A DNA stretch of 64,000 nucleotides from NCBI RefSeq assembly GCF_023276655.1, contig NZ_JALGRK010000001.1:949501-1013500 (forward strand), in the 5' to 3' direction. A program made the position numbers and the translations under genes. This document shows, one piece after another, positions 32,821 to 42,740 of this stretch; positions within the stretch are counted from its first letter, which is position 1; each line of letters begins with the position of its first letter. Under the pieces are notes generated by a model. That model saw only the letters and a list, made by a program, of their open reading frames with translations. It did no database searches and had not been told where the DNA came from. This DNA is from Olsenella intestinalis. GTDB lineage: Bacteria; Actinomycetota; Coriobacteriia; Coriobacteriales; Atopobiaceae.

Positions 32821-34767
32821 TTACTTGGCGAGGCCGGACTCCTCGGGGGAGAGGGGCTTCTTGATGAGGGAGAGGATCAGCGCGCCGGCGACAGAACCCA
32901 CGAGGAGGGCGACGAGCCACATCACGGGGTTGCCGATGACGGCGACGACCCAGGCGCCGCCGTGGGGCGCGGGGCTCGTGCAGCCGAAGGCGGCGGAGAG
33001 CGCACCGGCGATGGCGGAGCCGATGATGCAGGAGGGCAGGACGCGACCGGGGTCGGCAGCCGCGAACGGGATGGCGCCCTCGGAGATGAAGGACAGGCCC
33101 ATGATGTAGTTCACGAGGCCGGCGTTGCGGTCCTGCTTGGTCCAGCGGTTGCGGAAGAAGGTCGTCGAGAGGGCGATGACCAGGGGAGGAACCATGCCGC
33201 CGACCATGACGGAGGCCATGACGACCTGGCCCTGGGCGGTGCCAGCAGCGAGGGCGCCGGTGCCGAAGACGTAGGCAGCCTTGTTGAAGGGGCCACCCAT
33301 GTCGATGGACATCATGCCGCCGACGATGGCGCCGAGCAGGACGATGTTAGCGGTGCCCATGCTGTCGAGCCAGCCGTTCAGCGCGGTGTTGATCATCGCG
33401 AAGATCGGGTTGAGGGCGAGCATGATGACGCCGATGATCAGCGTGCCGAGCAGCGGGTAGATCAGCATCGGCTTGATGCCCTCGAGCGAGTTGGGCAGGT
33501 GGTCGCAGAGTCGCTCGAGTCCGAGCACGATGTAGCCTGCCGCGAAGCCCGCGAAGAGCGCTGCGATGAAGCCGCCCGAGATCAGCGTCGTGTCGTCCAG
33601 GGTGGACAGGAAGGCGAAGTCATAGCCGACCTTGGCGAAGAAGCCGCCGACCATACCAGGAGCGAGGCCGGGACGGTCCGCGATGGACATGGCGATGAAG
33701 CCCGCGAGGATCGGGAGCATCAGGCCGAAGGCCTCGCCGCCGATGGTCTTGAACAGGGCCGCAGCCGGGATCGAGGAGCCATAGGCCGCGGTGCCGAGGC
33801 CAGGCTGGTCGACCAGGAAGGCGAGGGCGGTGAGGATGCCGCCGCCGATGACGAACGGGAGCATGTGGCTGACGCCGTTCATCAGGTGCTTGTAGATGGT
33901 GTGCCAACCAGAGGTCTTCTGGGCGGGAGCGCTGGCGGAAGCAGCGGTGCCCTCCTGGATGGGGGCCTCGTTGTTGTTGATGATGCTGATGAGCTTCTCG
34001 GGCTCGTTGATGCCAGCCGAGACGGTCGTGGTGTAGACCTGCTTGCCCGCGAAGCGGGAGGTGTCCACGTTCTTGTCGGCGGCGATGATGATGCCCTTGG
34101 CGTGCGCGATCTCCTCGGCGGTGAGGACGTTCTTGGCGCCCGCGGAGCCCTGGGTCTCGGCCTTGAGGGTCAGGCCCATCTCAGCGGCCTTCTTCTCGAG
34201 GTTCTCGGCGGCCATGTAGGTGTGGGCGATGCCGGTCGGGCAGGCCGTGATGGCGAGGATGTCGGGAAGGCCGCTCTTGGCGGGGGCAGGGGCCGCGGCC
34301 TCTGCGTCCTTCTCGGCCTCGGCGCCGTCGATGACGGCGAGGAAGTCCTCGGGGGTCTTGGCGGCGCGCAGGGCGTCGGCGAAGTCCTTGTGCATGAGCA
34401 TCTGGGCCAGCTTGGCAAGGATCTCGAGGTGAGTGTTGGCCTCGCCCTCGGGAGCGGCGATCATGAAGACCAGGTCGCTCTTCTTGCCGTCGGCGGCGTT
34501 CCAGTCGACGCCACCCTTCACGGTCATGGCCGCGAGACCGGCCTTCTTGACCGCGTTGGTCTTTGCGTGCGGGATGGCGATGCCATCGCCAACGGCCGTG
34601 CTGAACTCGGCCTCGCGCTTGAGGATGGCCTCCTTGTAGGCATCCTTGTCCGAGATGTTGCCAACCGTCGCCTGGAGGGCGACGAGCTGGTCGATGGCAT
34701 CAGACTGGTCGGCGGCACTCGCGCCGATCTTGATGCCCTCGGGCTTCAGCAGATCAGTGATCTTCAC
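32821..34767 (-). CDS. fruA: PTS fructose transporter EIIABC
   Basis: 648 aa with IIA, IIB (ACPTGIAHTYMAAENL) and IIC (PHGG) motifs. Confidence 0.93.
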   Translation of the reverse strand: MKITDLLKPEGIKIGASAADQSDAIDQLVALQATVGNISDKDAYKEAILKREAEFSTAVGDGIAIPHAKTNAVKKAGLAAMTVKGGVDWNAADGKKSDLVFMIAAPEGEANTHLEILAKLAQMLMHKDFADALRAAKTPEDFLAVIDGAEAEKDAEAAAPAPAKSGLPDILAITACPTGIAHTYMAAENLEKKAAEMGLTLKAETQGSAGAKNVLTAEEIAHAKGIIIAADKNVDTSRFAGKQVYTTTVSAGINEPEKLISIINNNEAPIQEGTAASASAPAQKTSGWHTIYKHLMNGVSHMLPFVIGGGILTALAFLVDQPGLGTAAYGSSIPAAALFKTIGGEAFGLMLPILAGFIAMSIADRPGLAPGMVGGFFAKVGYDFAFLSTLDDTTLISGGFIAALFAGFAAGYIVLGLERLCDHLPNSLEGIKPMLIYPLLGTLIIGVIMLALNPIFAMINTALNGWLDSMGTANIVLLGAIVGGMMSIDMGGPFNKAAYVFGTGALAAGTAQGQVVMASVMVGGMVPPLVIALSTTFFRNRWTKQDRNAGLVNYIMGLSFISEGAIPFAAADPGRVLPSCIIGSAIAGALSAAFGCTSPAPHGGAWVVAVIGNPVMWLVALLVGSVAGALILSLIKKPLSPEESGLAK

Positions 34768-34812
34768 TTTCTCCCCTTTCTTCCCCTGTACAACAGCCTG
34801 CTAGCCAGGCAG

Positions 34813-35577
34813 TTAGGCACTTATGGCGGGCTCGAGTTCGATGAGGCTGTCGAGGCCCGCCAGGCCCGACCCCTCGGGAACGTGGTCGCAGATGATGGTC
34901 GCGTCGCCGGCCTTCGCGAAGGTGACGAGCGAGACCTTCGAGAGCTTGCTGGAGTCGCAGAGCACGTAGGGCTTGAGCGTCTGCGCGATGGAGAACTCCT
35001 TCACCTTGGCCTCGCTGAGCTCCGGCGTGGTGAAGCCGGTCTTGGGCGAGAAGCCGTTGGTGCCCCAGAAGCCGATCGTGAAGTGGTACTTGGTGAGCGA
35101 AGCGATGGTCTCCTCGCCGACGAGCGCCTCGGTGAGCGGCTTGACCGTGCCTCCGGGAAGCAGGGTCTTGCAGCCGCGGGCGAGGAGCTTGCGCGCGATG
35201 GGCAGCGAGTTGGTGAGGTAGGTGGCGTCGCGCTCCTCGATGCAGTCGGCGAGCGCCTCGGTGGTGGAGCCAGCGTCGAGGTAGACGAAGTCTCCGGGCT
35301 TGATGAGCGAGGCGGCGAAGGACGCGATGGTCTGCTTCTCGCTGGCATGCAGGAAGTGCTTCTCGTCGAGGGCCTGGTCGCGAAGGACGTAGCCGTTGCC
35401 GATGCGCGACGCGCCGCCGTGGACGCGGACGAGGCGGCGCCTCTGCTCGAGCTCGGCGAGGTCGCGACGGACCGTGGACTCGGAGGCGTCGAGGAGCTCC
35501 ATCAGCTCCACCGTGGTGACGGTGCCGCGAGAGAGGACGGTCTCGCAGATCTTGCGATGTCTCTCCTCTGCGAGCAT
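34813..35577 (-). CDS. DeoR-family transcriptional regulator (FruR-like)
   Basis: MLAEERHRKICETVLSRGTVTTVELMELLDASESTVRRDL; adjacent to fruA. Confidence 0.88.
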   Translation of the reverse strand: MLAEERHRKICETVLSRGTVTTVELMELLDASESTVRRDLAELEQRRRLVRVHGGASRIGNGYVLRDQALDEKHFLHASEKQTIASFAASLIKPGDFVYLDAGSTTEALADCIEERDATYLTNSLPIARKLLARGCKTLLPGGTVKPLTEALVGEETIASLTKYHFTIGFWGTNGFSPKTGFTTPELSEAKVKEFSIAQTLKPYVLCDSSKLSKVSLVTFAKAGDATIICDHVPEGSGLAGLDSLIELEPAISA

Positions 35578-35780
35578 GGTCCCCCCGGTACGTGGTCGTC
35601 GAAAACGCGGCGGCACAAGGTGCCTTTCAAACGCTGCGTGTCATTATCGCCCAAAATCGTTCAAAAACAACCAGAAGTTTTCACATAGGTTGACGGAATG
35701 TGTCGGGATTGACGGTAAATGGCGTGATTGGCCGCATCGAATGCAGGGATTTTTGGTGTGGCATGACTGGTGAGCGTGAC

Positions 35781-35821
35781 TGGTTTTGACCGTGAACGGA
35801 TGGTTTTGAGCCGTGAGCGGT
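35781..35821 (+). repeat. Two tandem copies of TGGTTTTGA(g)CCGTGA(a/g)CGG
   Basis: TGGTTTTGACCGTGAACGGA TGGTTTTGAGCCGTGAGCGGT. Confidence 0.6.
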
Positions 35822-36027
35822 CATGGTGGTCGGGCGAGTGGCGGGAGGCTCGAGGCGCGGACGCGCGTGGGTGCCGCGGGTGCGGGGTGCGGCGGCACCA
35901 AGGCTCGCCAAGGAGTTCTTTCAGGCTCCTGTAAGCATGGTCGAGCATTCGTGAGCTGGGGATTTCTTTAAGGCGGCCTCAAGGTTCGTTTTCGATACTG
36001 TCCTCACCTTCGGAAAGGGAGGACGAA

Positions 36028-36867
36028 ATGCCACAGCTCAACTTCAAGCGCCAGGAGATCAAGTACCGCCTCGACGAGGGTCAGCGCGCCCGCTTCGAGT
36101 TCGTCATGCAGCGCTACATGGCTGCCGACGAGCACGGGCCGTCGACGGTCCGCAACGTCTACTACGACACGCCGAGCCACCTCATCATCAGGCGCTCGAC
36201 CGAGAAGCCGACGTACAAGGAGAAGCTTCGCATCAGGAGCTACACGGACGTCACGGACGAGACGCCGGTCTTTCTCGAGCTCAAGAAGAAGGTTCGGGGC
36301 ATCGTGTACAAGCGCCGCGTGGTGCTCCCGCTGGGTGAGGCCCAGGCGACGCTTGACGGGAGCCGTGCGCCCCAGGGGCAGATCGAGCGGGAGATCGCGT
36401 TCTCGGCCGGTCGCTACGAGGGGCTCTATCCCGCGATGTACCTGGCCTACGACCGCGAGGCCTTCTTCGCCCGCGACGACCACGAGTTCAGGATCACCTT
36501 CGACCGCAACGTGCGCTGTCGCTGGAGCGACGTCACGCTGGAGGGGTCGACCGAGGGCATCCAGCTCCTGGGGGAGGGCGAGAGCCTGATGGAGATCAAG
36601 GGCGTCGGCGCGATGCCTCTTTGGCTCGCGCACTTCCTCGACGCCGAGTGCCTCCGCAAGGCGTCGTTCTCAAAGTACGGCGCGGCCTGGGCGCGCCAGC
36701 TCGAGCTGGAGGCTCGGCGCGCCCGACACCTCGCGGGAGGGCCGGCGCGCCCGGGCGTCGGGGAGCGACGCGTCCCGCAGGCGGGGCTTCCCGCCTGGGG
36801 CGAGGTTGGTGCCCTGCCGCTCGCCGCGAGCGTGGGAGCGGGGCGCGCAGTCCGCTTCGCCTCCTAG
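36028..36867 (+). CDS. VTC-domain (polyphosphate polymerase) protein
   Basis: FKRQEIKYRL, VRNVYYDTP, YKEKLRIRSY, FLELKKKVRGIVYKRR. Confidence 0.88.
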   Translation: MPQLNFKRQEIKYRLDEGQRARFEFVMQRYMAADEHGPSTVRNVYYDTPSHLIIRRSTEKPTYKEKLRIRSYTDVTDETPVFLELKKKVRGIVYKRRVVLPLGEAQATLDGSRAPQGQIEREIAFSAGRYEGLYPAMYLAYDREAFFARDDHEFRITFDRNVRCRWSDVTLEGSTEGIQLLGEGESLMEIKGVGAMPLWLAHFLDAECLRKASFSKYGAAWARQLELEARRARHLAGGPARPGVGERRVPQAGLPAWGEVGALPLAASVGAGRAVRFAS

Positions 36868-36986
36868 CGAGGGGCACGCTCTTCTCGGCCGGGCGACGCG
36901 CCTGGCGAGACCAGTAGTCATTTGAAGTAATCGACCCCCGTCCCCATTGTTTGCAGGCGCGTGCCTGCCCAGAAAGGATGAGAGCC

Positions 36987-37676
36987 ATGTTCGAGTCTGT
37001 CTTTGGAGTTACCGACACCGCGACGACCAGCACCGTCTCGCTCGTGCCGTTTCTGGCGAGCGTGGGTGTCGCGCTTGCGCTGGGCCTCGCGCTCGCGCTG
37101 ATCTACTGCTTCCGCAGCCGGCACACGCGAAGCTTCGTGATCACGATGGTCACGCTGCCGGCGATCGTGGCCGTGGTCATCACGATGATCAACGGCAACA
37201 TCGGCGCGGGCATCGCCGTGGCCGGCAGCTTCAGCCTCGTGCGCTTCAGGAGCGTGCCGGGGCAGGCGCGCGACATCGCGTTCGTGTTTTTGGCGATGTG
37301 CGTCGGCCTCGTGTGCGGCATGGGCTACCTCGGCATCGCCGGCATCGTGACGGCGCTGATCGGCGGCGTGAACCTGCTTCTGCAGGCGACCGGCTTCGGG
37401 CGCGCCGGCGCGACCGTGGACCGCACGCTGCGCATCACGGTGCCGGAGGACCTGGACCACACCCACCTGTTCGACGACCTGTTCGACAGGTTCACGACCT
37501 ACCACGAGCTGCGCTCGGTCAAGACGACCAACATGGGTAGCCTCTACAAGCTGATCTACAACGTGGGGCTCTCCGACCCCGACCAGGAGCGCGCGTTCAT
37601 CGACGAGCTGCGCTGCCGCAACGGCAACCTCGAGATTGCCCTGTCCCACCAGGAGGTGGCTAGCGATGAGATTTAG
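36987..37676 (+). CDS. DUF4956 membrane protein
   Basis: Multiple TM segments; NIGAGIAVAGSFSLVRFRSVPGQARDIAFVF. Confidence 0.82.
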   Translation: MFESVFGVTDTATTSTVSLVPFLASVGVALALGLALALIYCFRSRHTRSFVITMVTLPAIVAVVITMINGNIGAGIAVAGSFSLVRFRSVPGQARDIAFVFLAMCVGLVCGMGYLGIAGIVTALIGGVNLLLQATGFGRAGATVDRTLRITVPEDLDHTHLFDDLFDRFTTYHELRSVKTTNMGSLYKLIYNVGLSDPDQERAFIDELRCRNGNLEIALSHQEVASDEI

Positions 37677-39672
37677 CAAGGACGCAGGTGTGAAGGAACG
37701 TGGGATGGAAGGCACGACGGAAGGCAGGGACATGATGGCTGGGGACTGGAGGCCGAGGCGCTTCTCGGCGGTGCCGCGCGCGATCGTGGCATGCGGCCTG
37801 GCGCTGGCAGTGGCGCTGCCGATGGCGGGGTGCGCGAAGTCGGCCGCCACGACGACGGGCGAGACGAGCGCGAGCACGGCGACGCAGGCGTCGGCCACGA
37901 CGGCGTCGGGCGCGCTCGACACGTCGGACATGTTCTCGAAGCGCGACCTGGACGGCAGCTACGACGCGTCGTCGGCGACGAAGGTCACGCTGGCGGACGG
38001 CGCGAGCACCGTCTCGGGCTCGGGCGTGAGCGTCAGCGGCAACACGGTCACGATTACGGCCGAGGGGACCTACGTGCTGAGCGGGTCACTTGCGGACGGG
38101 CGCATCGTGGTGGACGCTGACGAGAACGCGAAGGTGCAGATCGTGCTCGCCGGCGCGAGCGTGACGAGCTCTGGCGCGAGCGCGATCTACGTGAAGGGCG
38201 CGGACAAGGTGTTCGTGACGTCGGCCGAGGGCACGACCAACGCGCTCGCCGCCACGGGTGCCGCGCAGACGGAAGACGACCACAACCTGGACGGCACGCT
38301 CTTCTCGACCAGCGACCTGACGCTGAACGGAACGGGCTCTCTTTCGGTGACGAGCGCGCAGGGCAGCGCCGTCGTGGGCAAGGACGACGTGGTGCTGGCG
38401 CAGGCGAGTGCGACTCTGACCGGCGCTGCGCACGGCGTGCAGGCCAACGACAGCATCCGTGTGGCGAGCGGCTCGTGGAAGGTCACGGCGACGACGGACG
38501 GCCTGCATGCCGCGCACGACTCGGACGCGACTAAGGGCTACATCTATGTTGCGGACGGCACGATCGAGGTCGAGGCCGGAAGCGATGGCATGGACGCGGG
38601 CTACATCCTGCAGGTGGACGGCGGCAGGGTGTCGGTGGCCGCCGGCGACGACGGTCTGCACTCTGAGAGTGACCTGGTGATCGCGGGTGGTGACATCGCG
38701 GTCACGAGGAGCAACGAGGGCCTGGAAGGCGCGCGCGTCACGATCTCGGGCGGCACGCAGAACGTGGTGGCGACGGACGACGGCGTGAACGCGTCTGGCG
38801 ACTCGGACGCGAACGCGTCGACGGCTGGCGGTGCTGCGGCTGGTGGTGCCGGTGGTGCCGGTGGCTCGGCTGGCGGCGCCGCGGCTGGTGGCGGTGGCAC
38901 GCCGCCGTCGGGTGGCGCTGCAAGCGGCACCAGCGGTGCTTCGCCGACGAGCGGCACCGAGGGCGGCACCGCACCCACGGACGCGCCCACGCCGCCGAGC
39001 GGCGACAAGGGCGGCGGCATGCGCGGTGGCATGGGCGGCGGCATGGGCGGTGGCATGGGCTCCGACTCGTCCGCGTCGCTCACGATCACCGGCGGCACGC
39101 TGACCGTTGACGCGGGCGGCGACGGCCTGGACTCGAACGGCACGATCGACGTCAGCGGCGGCACCGTGCTCGTGAGCGGGCCCACCAACAGCGGCAATGC
39201 TCCGATTGACGTGGGCGACGGCTCGAAGGCGACCGTCTCCGGCGGCACGCTGATCGCGCTGGGCGCAAGCGGCATGGCCGAGGGCTTCGACTCGTCGTCC
39301 AGCCAGGGCAGCATGCTCGTCTCGGCGTCGGGGTCTGCCGGCGACGAGGTCAAGGTGCTCGGCTCTGACGGCACGGTGCTGGCGAGCTTCACGGCGACGA
39401 AGTCGTTCTCGTGCGTGATCGCGAGTGCGCCGGGCATGGCCAGCGGCGGCACGTACACGCTGAGCGTGGCGGGCCAGGAGCAGCAGGTCACGCTTGACGG
39501 GACCACCTACAGCGACGTTGCCGGCATGGGCGCCATGGGCGGCCGCGGCGGCGGGATGACGGGTGGTCGGGGCGCGATGGGCGGCTCGGCCGGCAGTGCG
39601 GCCGGCGACTCGGCCAGCGGCTCGACCGGCGGCTCGGCCGGCGGCTCGGAGGGCTCGCTCTTCTCGGCGTAG
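37666..39672 (+). CDS. Carbohydrate-binding (Cthe_2159-like) secreted protein
   Basis: Lipoprotein signal; beta-helix-like repeats DGLHSESDLVIAGGDI; Gly/Ala/Ser-rich segment; start overlaps DUF4956 stop. Confidence 0.75.
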   Translation: MRFSKDAGVKERGMEGTTEGRDMMAGDWRPRRFSAVPRAIVACGLALAVALPMAGCAKSAATTTGETSASTATQASATTASGALDTSDMFSKRDLDGSYDASSATKVTLADGASTVSGSGVSVSGNTVTITAEGTYVLSGSLADGRIVVDADENAKVQIVLAGASVTSSGASAIYVKGADKVFVTSAEGTTNALAATGAAQTEDDHNLDGTLFSTSDLTLNGTGSLSVTSAQGSAVVGKDDVVLAQASATLTGAAHGVQANDSIRVASGSWKVTATTDGLHAAHDSDATKGYIYVADGTIEVEAGSDGMDAGYILQVDGGRVSVAAGDDGLHSESDLVIAGGDIAVTRSNEGLEGARVTISGGTQNVVATDDGVNASGDSDANASTAGGAAAGGAGGAGGSAGGAAAGGGGTPPSGGAASGTSGASPTSGTEGGTAPTDAPTPPSGDKGGGMRGGMGGGMGGGMGSDSSASLTITGGTLTVDAGGDGLDSNGTIDVSGGTVLVSGPTNSGNAPIDVGDGSKATVSGGTLIALGASGMAEGFDSSSSQGSMLVSASGSAGDEVKVLGSDGTVLASFTATKSFSCVIASAPGMASGGTYTLSVAGQEQQVTLDGTTYSDVAGMGAMGGRGGGMTGGRGAMGGSAGSAAGDSASGSTGGSAGGSEGSLFSA

Positions 39673-39851
39673 CGATGGCTCACATGAGACTCGGAGGGCT
39701 CGCACCGGCGTGGTGCGGGCCCCTTTCTGCCTTCGTTTCAAGTCTGTTTAGAGCCGGTATCCCTCTCGAATCGACTGCTCGCGCGTGGCGCGCGGGCGGC
39801 GCGGGGCAGGGTAGTGTGACGCTATCAAAAGCGCCCAAGGAGGTGGTTCGC

Positions 39852-40070
39852 ATGAGTGAGGACCGGAGTACCGAAGAGCGCGAGTCGGCGGAGGGCGCGG
39901 GCTACGGCCTAGCCTGGATCGACGACGACATGGAGCCTGCCGTTGCCGTGTGTGAGCGGCCGCAGACCTGGCTCGAGGAGCTGGGGGAGCGTGCCGAGCG
40001 CGACGACGGGGACGGTGTCGTGAGGGTCCGCTCCGTCGAGGAGGACGATCCGCGCGAAGGGTGGATCTAG
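39852..40070 (+). CDS. Small acidic hypothetical protein
   Basis: 72 aa with aaggaggtgg RBS. Confidence 0.55.
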   Translation: MSEDRSTEERESAEGAGYGLAWIDDDMEPAVAVCERPQTWLEELGERAERDDGDGVVRVRSVEEDDPREGWI

Positions 40071-40146
40071 CCGGCGTGCGCCGGGCTTGGTGTGTTGGCC
40101 CGGCGCGTGCGCCCGCGGGCGCGTGGCTGATTGCATGATGTGAGAG

Positions 40147-40186
40147 GGGCCTCGAGGGCGCGGTTGCGTCCTCGAGGTCCTTTTGG
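40147..40186 (+). terminator. Intrinsic terminator
   Basis: GGCCTCGAGGGCGC-ggtt-GCGTCCTCGAGGTCC-TTTT. Confidence 0.7.
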
Positions 40187-40193
40187 CCTCGGC

Positions 40194-42740
40194 CTATTCG
40201 GGCTGGGCGAGGATCTCCTGGGCGATGCGCGCGGTCTCGGTCGCGTCCTTGGCGTAGTAGTCGGCACCGACCATCTCGGCGTACTCGGGGGTCAGGACGG
40301 CTCCGCCGACGATCGTCTTGCACCAGGGGGCCTGCTCGTTCAGCAGCGTGATGGTCTCGGCCATGGCGGGCACCGTCGCCGTCATGAGCGCCGAGAGGCC
40401 GGCCACGCGGATGTGGCGCTCGACGACGGCGTCGCAGAAGTCCTGGGGGTCGACGTCGCGACCGAGGTCGAGCACGTCGAAGCCGTAGTTCTCCAACAGC
40501 ATCCTGACGATGTTCTTGCCGATGTCGTGGATGTCCCCCTTGACCGTGCAGATGGCGACCGTGCCCTTGGTGGCGGTCGCCTCGGCGGAGGCGGCGCTCG
40601 CCTTGATGGCGTCGAAGCCGGCCTTTGCGGCCTCGGCCGCTGCCATGAGCTGCGGCAGGAAGAAGGTGCCGCGCTCGAAGCGGATGCCGACCTCGTCGAG
40701 GGCGGGCACGAGCACCTCGTTGATCGCGAAGAGGGTGTCGTGGTCGGAGAGGATCTGGGCCATGGCGTCGGCCATGGGCTGCTTGCGGCCCGAGAGCACG
40801 AGGCTGCGGGCGCGCTCGCAGGGGTCCTGGGCGTCGCCGGTTGAGTCGGCGTCGGAGCTGGTCGGGTCCTGCCTTGCGGCGGCCGTGGTCGTGGCCGCGG
40901 CGGCGTCGTCGGTGCGGTTGGCGTAGGCGGCGACGTAGGCCTGGGCGCTCTCGTCCTCGCCGGTGAGGGCGCGCCAGGACCTGACGACGTCCATCATGCG
41001 CTGCTGGAGCGGGTTGATGATGCAGAGGTCGAGGCCGGCGGCGAAGGCGGCCGCGAGGAAGGTGGCGTTCACGAGCGGGCGGAAGGGAAGGCCGAAGCTC
41101 ACGTTGGAGACGCCGAGCACGCAGCGCACGCCCGGCAGCTCGCGCTTGACCAGCGCAATCGCGTCGAGGATCGTGCGTGGTGCGCTCTGGTCGGTCGAGG
41201 CGGCCATGCAGAGGCAGTCGATCACGACGTCCTGGCGCGGGATGTTGGCCGCGTCGGTCGCGGCGACGATGCGGCGCGCGATGGCGAGTCGCCCCTCGGC
41301 CGTGGGGGGTATGCCCTCCTCGTCGATCGTGAGGCCGACGAGGGCGCAGCCGTAGCGGGCGGCGATGGGGACGACGGCGTCGAGCGTGTCGCGGCGGCCG
41401 TTGGTCGAGTTGATGACGGGCTTGCCGGGGTAGCTGCGGACCGTCGCCTCGATCGTCTCGGGGACCGCGGAGTCGACCTGGATGGGCAGGGCGGTCACGC
41501 CCTGGAGCTCGGACATGAGGCGGGCGAGCGTGGCGCGCTCGTCGATCTCGGGCAGGCCCGCGTTGACGTCGAGGATCTGGGCCCCGGCCTCCTCCTGGGC
41601 GATGGCCTCGGAGATGATCAGGTCGTGGTTGCCCGAGCGCAGGGCCTCCTTCATGCGGCGCTTGCCCGTGGGGTTGATGCGCTCGCCGATGACGCCGACG
41701 TGGGAGTCGGGCAGGACGGTGAGCCGCTGCGAGCTGGCGACGGCGAAGTCGCGGCGGACGTCGCGCGGGGCGGGCGTGCGGCCCTCGAGCAGGGCGCGCT
41801 CGCGGGCGATGTATGCGGGCGTGGTGCCGCAGCAGCCGCCGATGACGGTGACGCCGGCGTCGACCATGCCGCCCACGGCATCGGCGAACTGCTCGGGCGT
41901 GACGTCGTAGACGGTGACGCCACCCTCGACGCGCGGCAGGCCGGCGTTTGCCTGCGCCATCACCGGGCAGCAGGCCCAGGGGAGCATGCGCTCCACGAGC
42001 GGGGCGACGTCGGCGGGGCCGAGCGAGCAGTTGATGCCGATGACGTCGGCGCCGAGGCCCGAGAGGGTGAGGGCAGCGACCTCGGGCGTGGTGCCGAGGA
42101 ACGTGCGACCGTCCTCGTCGAAGGTCATGGTGCAGAAGACGGGCAGCCTGCAGTTCTCGCGCGCGGCGAGAAGAGCCGCCTTCGCCTCTGCGAGGTCGGC
42201 CATGGTCTCGATGACGACGAGGTCGGCGCCCGCGGCGTCGGCGGCGCGGACCTGCTCGGCGAAGAGGTCGTAGGCGTCGTCGAAGGAGAGGGTGCCCATG
42301 GGCTGGAGGAGCGCCCCGGTGGGTCCGATGTCGGCCGCCACGTAGCGGGCGCCCGACTCGCGCGCGCAGGCGACGGCCGCGGAGAAGACCTCCTCGACCG
42401 TGGCGGCGCCGGCGAGCTTGGGGGCGCTCGCGCCGAAGGTGTTGGTCGTGACGACCTCGCTTCCGGCCTCGACGTAGGCGCGGTGGATCTCGGCGATCTC
42501 GCGCGGGTTGGTGAGGCAGAGCAGCTCGGGCGTCTCGCCGGCTGCAAGGCCGCGCGCCTGCAGCTGGGTGCCCATGGCGCCGTCGAAGAGGAGGAAGTCC
42601 CTGCCCTCGAGCACGCGACGCAGGTGGTCGTCGGCTATGCGGGCGCCCGCCTCGACGAGGCGGCCGCGAGGGGAGAGGCGGCTCTTCTCGGCGGCGTTCG
42701 TTGTGGTGGCATGCGTGGTGGCGCTGGTCCTAGTCTCCAC
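40194..42740 (-). CDS. metH: B12-dependent methionine synthase (homocysteine, pterin and B12 domains; no reactivation domain)
   Basis: VVTTNTFGAS, GCCGTTP, GERINPTGKRRMKEAL, DIHDIGKNIV. Confidence 0.92.
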   Translation of the reverse strand: METRTSATTHATTTNAAEKSRLSPRGRLVEAGARIADDHLRRVLEGRDFLLFDGAMGTQLQARGLAAGETPELLCLTNPREIAEIHRAYVEAGSEVVTTNTFGASAPKLAGAATVEEVFSAAVACARESGARYVAADIGPTGALLQPMGTLSFDDAYDLFAEQVRAADAAGADLVVIETMADLAEAKAALLAARENCRLPVFCTMTFDEDGRTFLGTTPEVAALTLSGLGADVIGINCSLGPADVAPLVERMLPWACCPVMAQANAGLPRVEGGVTVYDVTPEQFADAVGGMVDAGVTVIGGCCGTTPAYIARERALLEGRTPAPRDVRRDFAVASSQRLTVLPDSHVGVIGERINPTGKRRMKEALRSGNHDLIISEAIAQEEAGAQILDVNAGLPEIDERATLARLMSELQGVTALPIQVDSAVPETIEATVRSYPGKPVINSTNGRRDTLDAVVPIAARYGCALVGLTIDEEGIPPTAEGRLAIARRIVAATDAANIPRQDVVIDCLCMAASTDQSAPRTILDAIALVKRELPGVRCVLGVSNVSFGLPFRPLVNATFLAAAFAAGLDLCIINPLQQRMMDVVRSWRALTGEDESAQAYVAAYANRTDDAAAATTTAAARQDPTSSDADSTGDAQDPCERARSLVLSGRKQPMADAMAQILSDHDTLFAINEVLVPALDEVGIRFERGTFFLPQLMAAAEAAKAGFDAIKASAASAEATATKGTVAICTVKGDIHDIGKNIVRMLLENYGFDVLDLGRDVDPQDFCDAVVERHIRVAGLSALMTATVPAMAETITLLNEQAPWCKTIVGGAVLTPEYAEMVGADYYAKDATETARIAQEILAQPE

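Noticed and set aside
32317-35688. 1123-aa plus-strand ORF
   Set aside because: Antisense to fruA and deoR; no recognisable domain
37666-39672. Gly/Ala repeats (GGMGGGMGGGM etc.) considered as tandem DNA repeats or CRISPR-like
   Set aside because: In-frame low-complexity coding sequence; repeats irregular and no spacer structure
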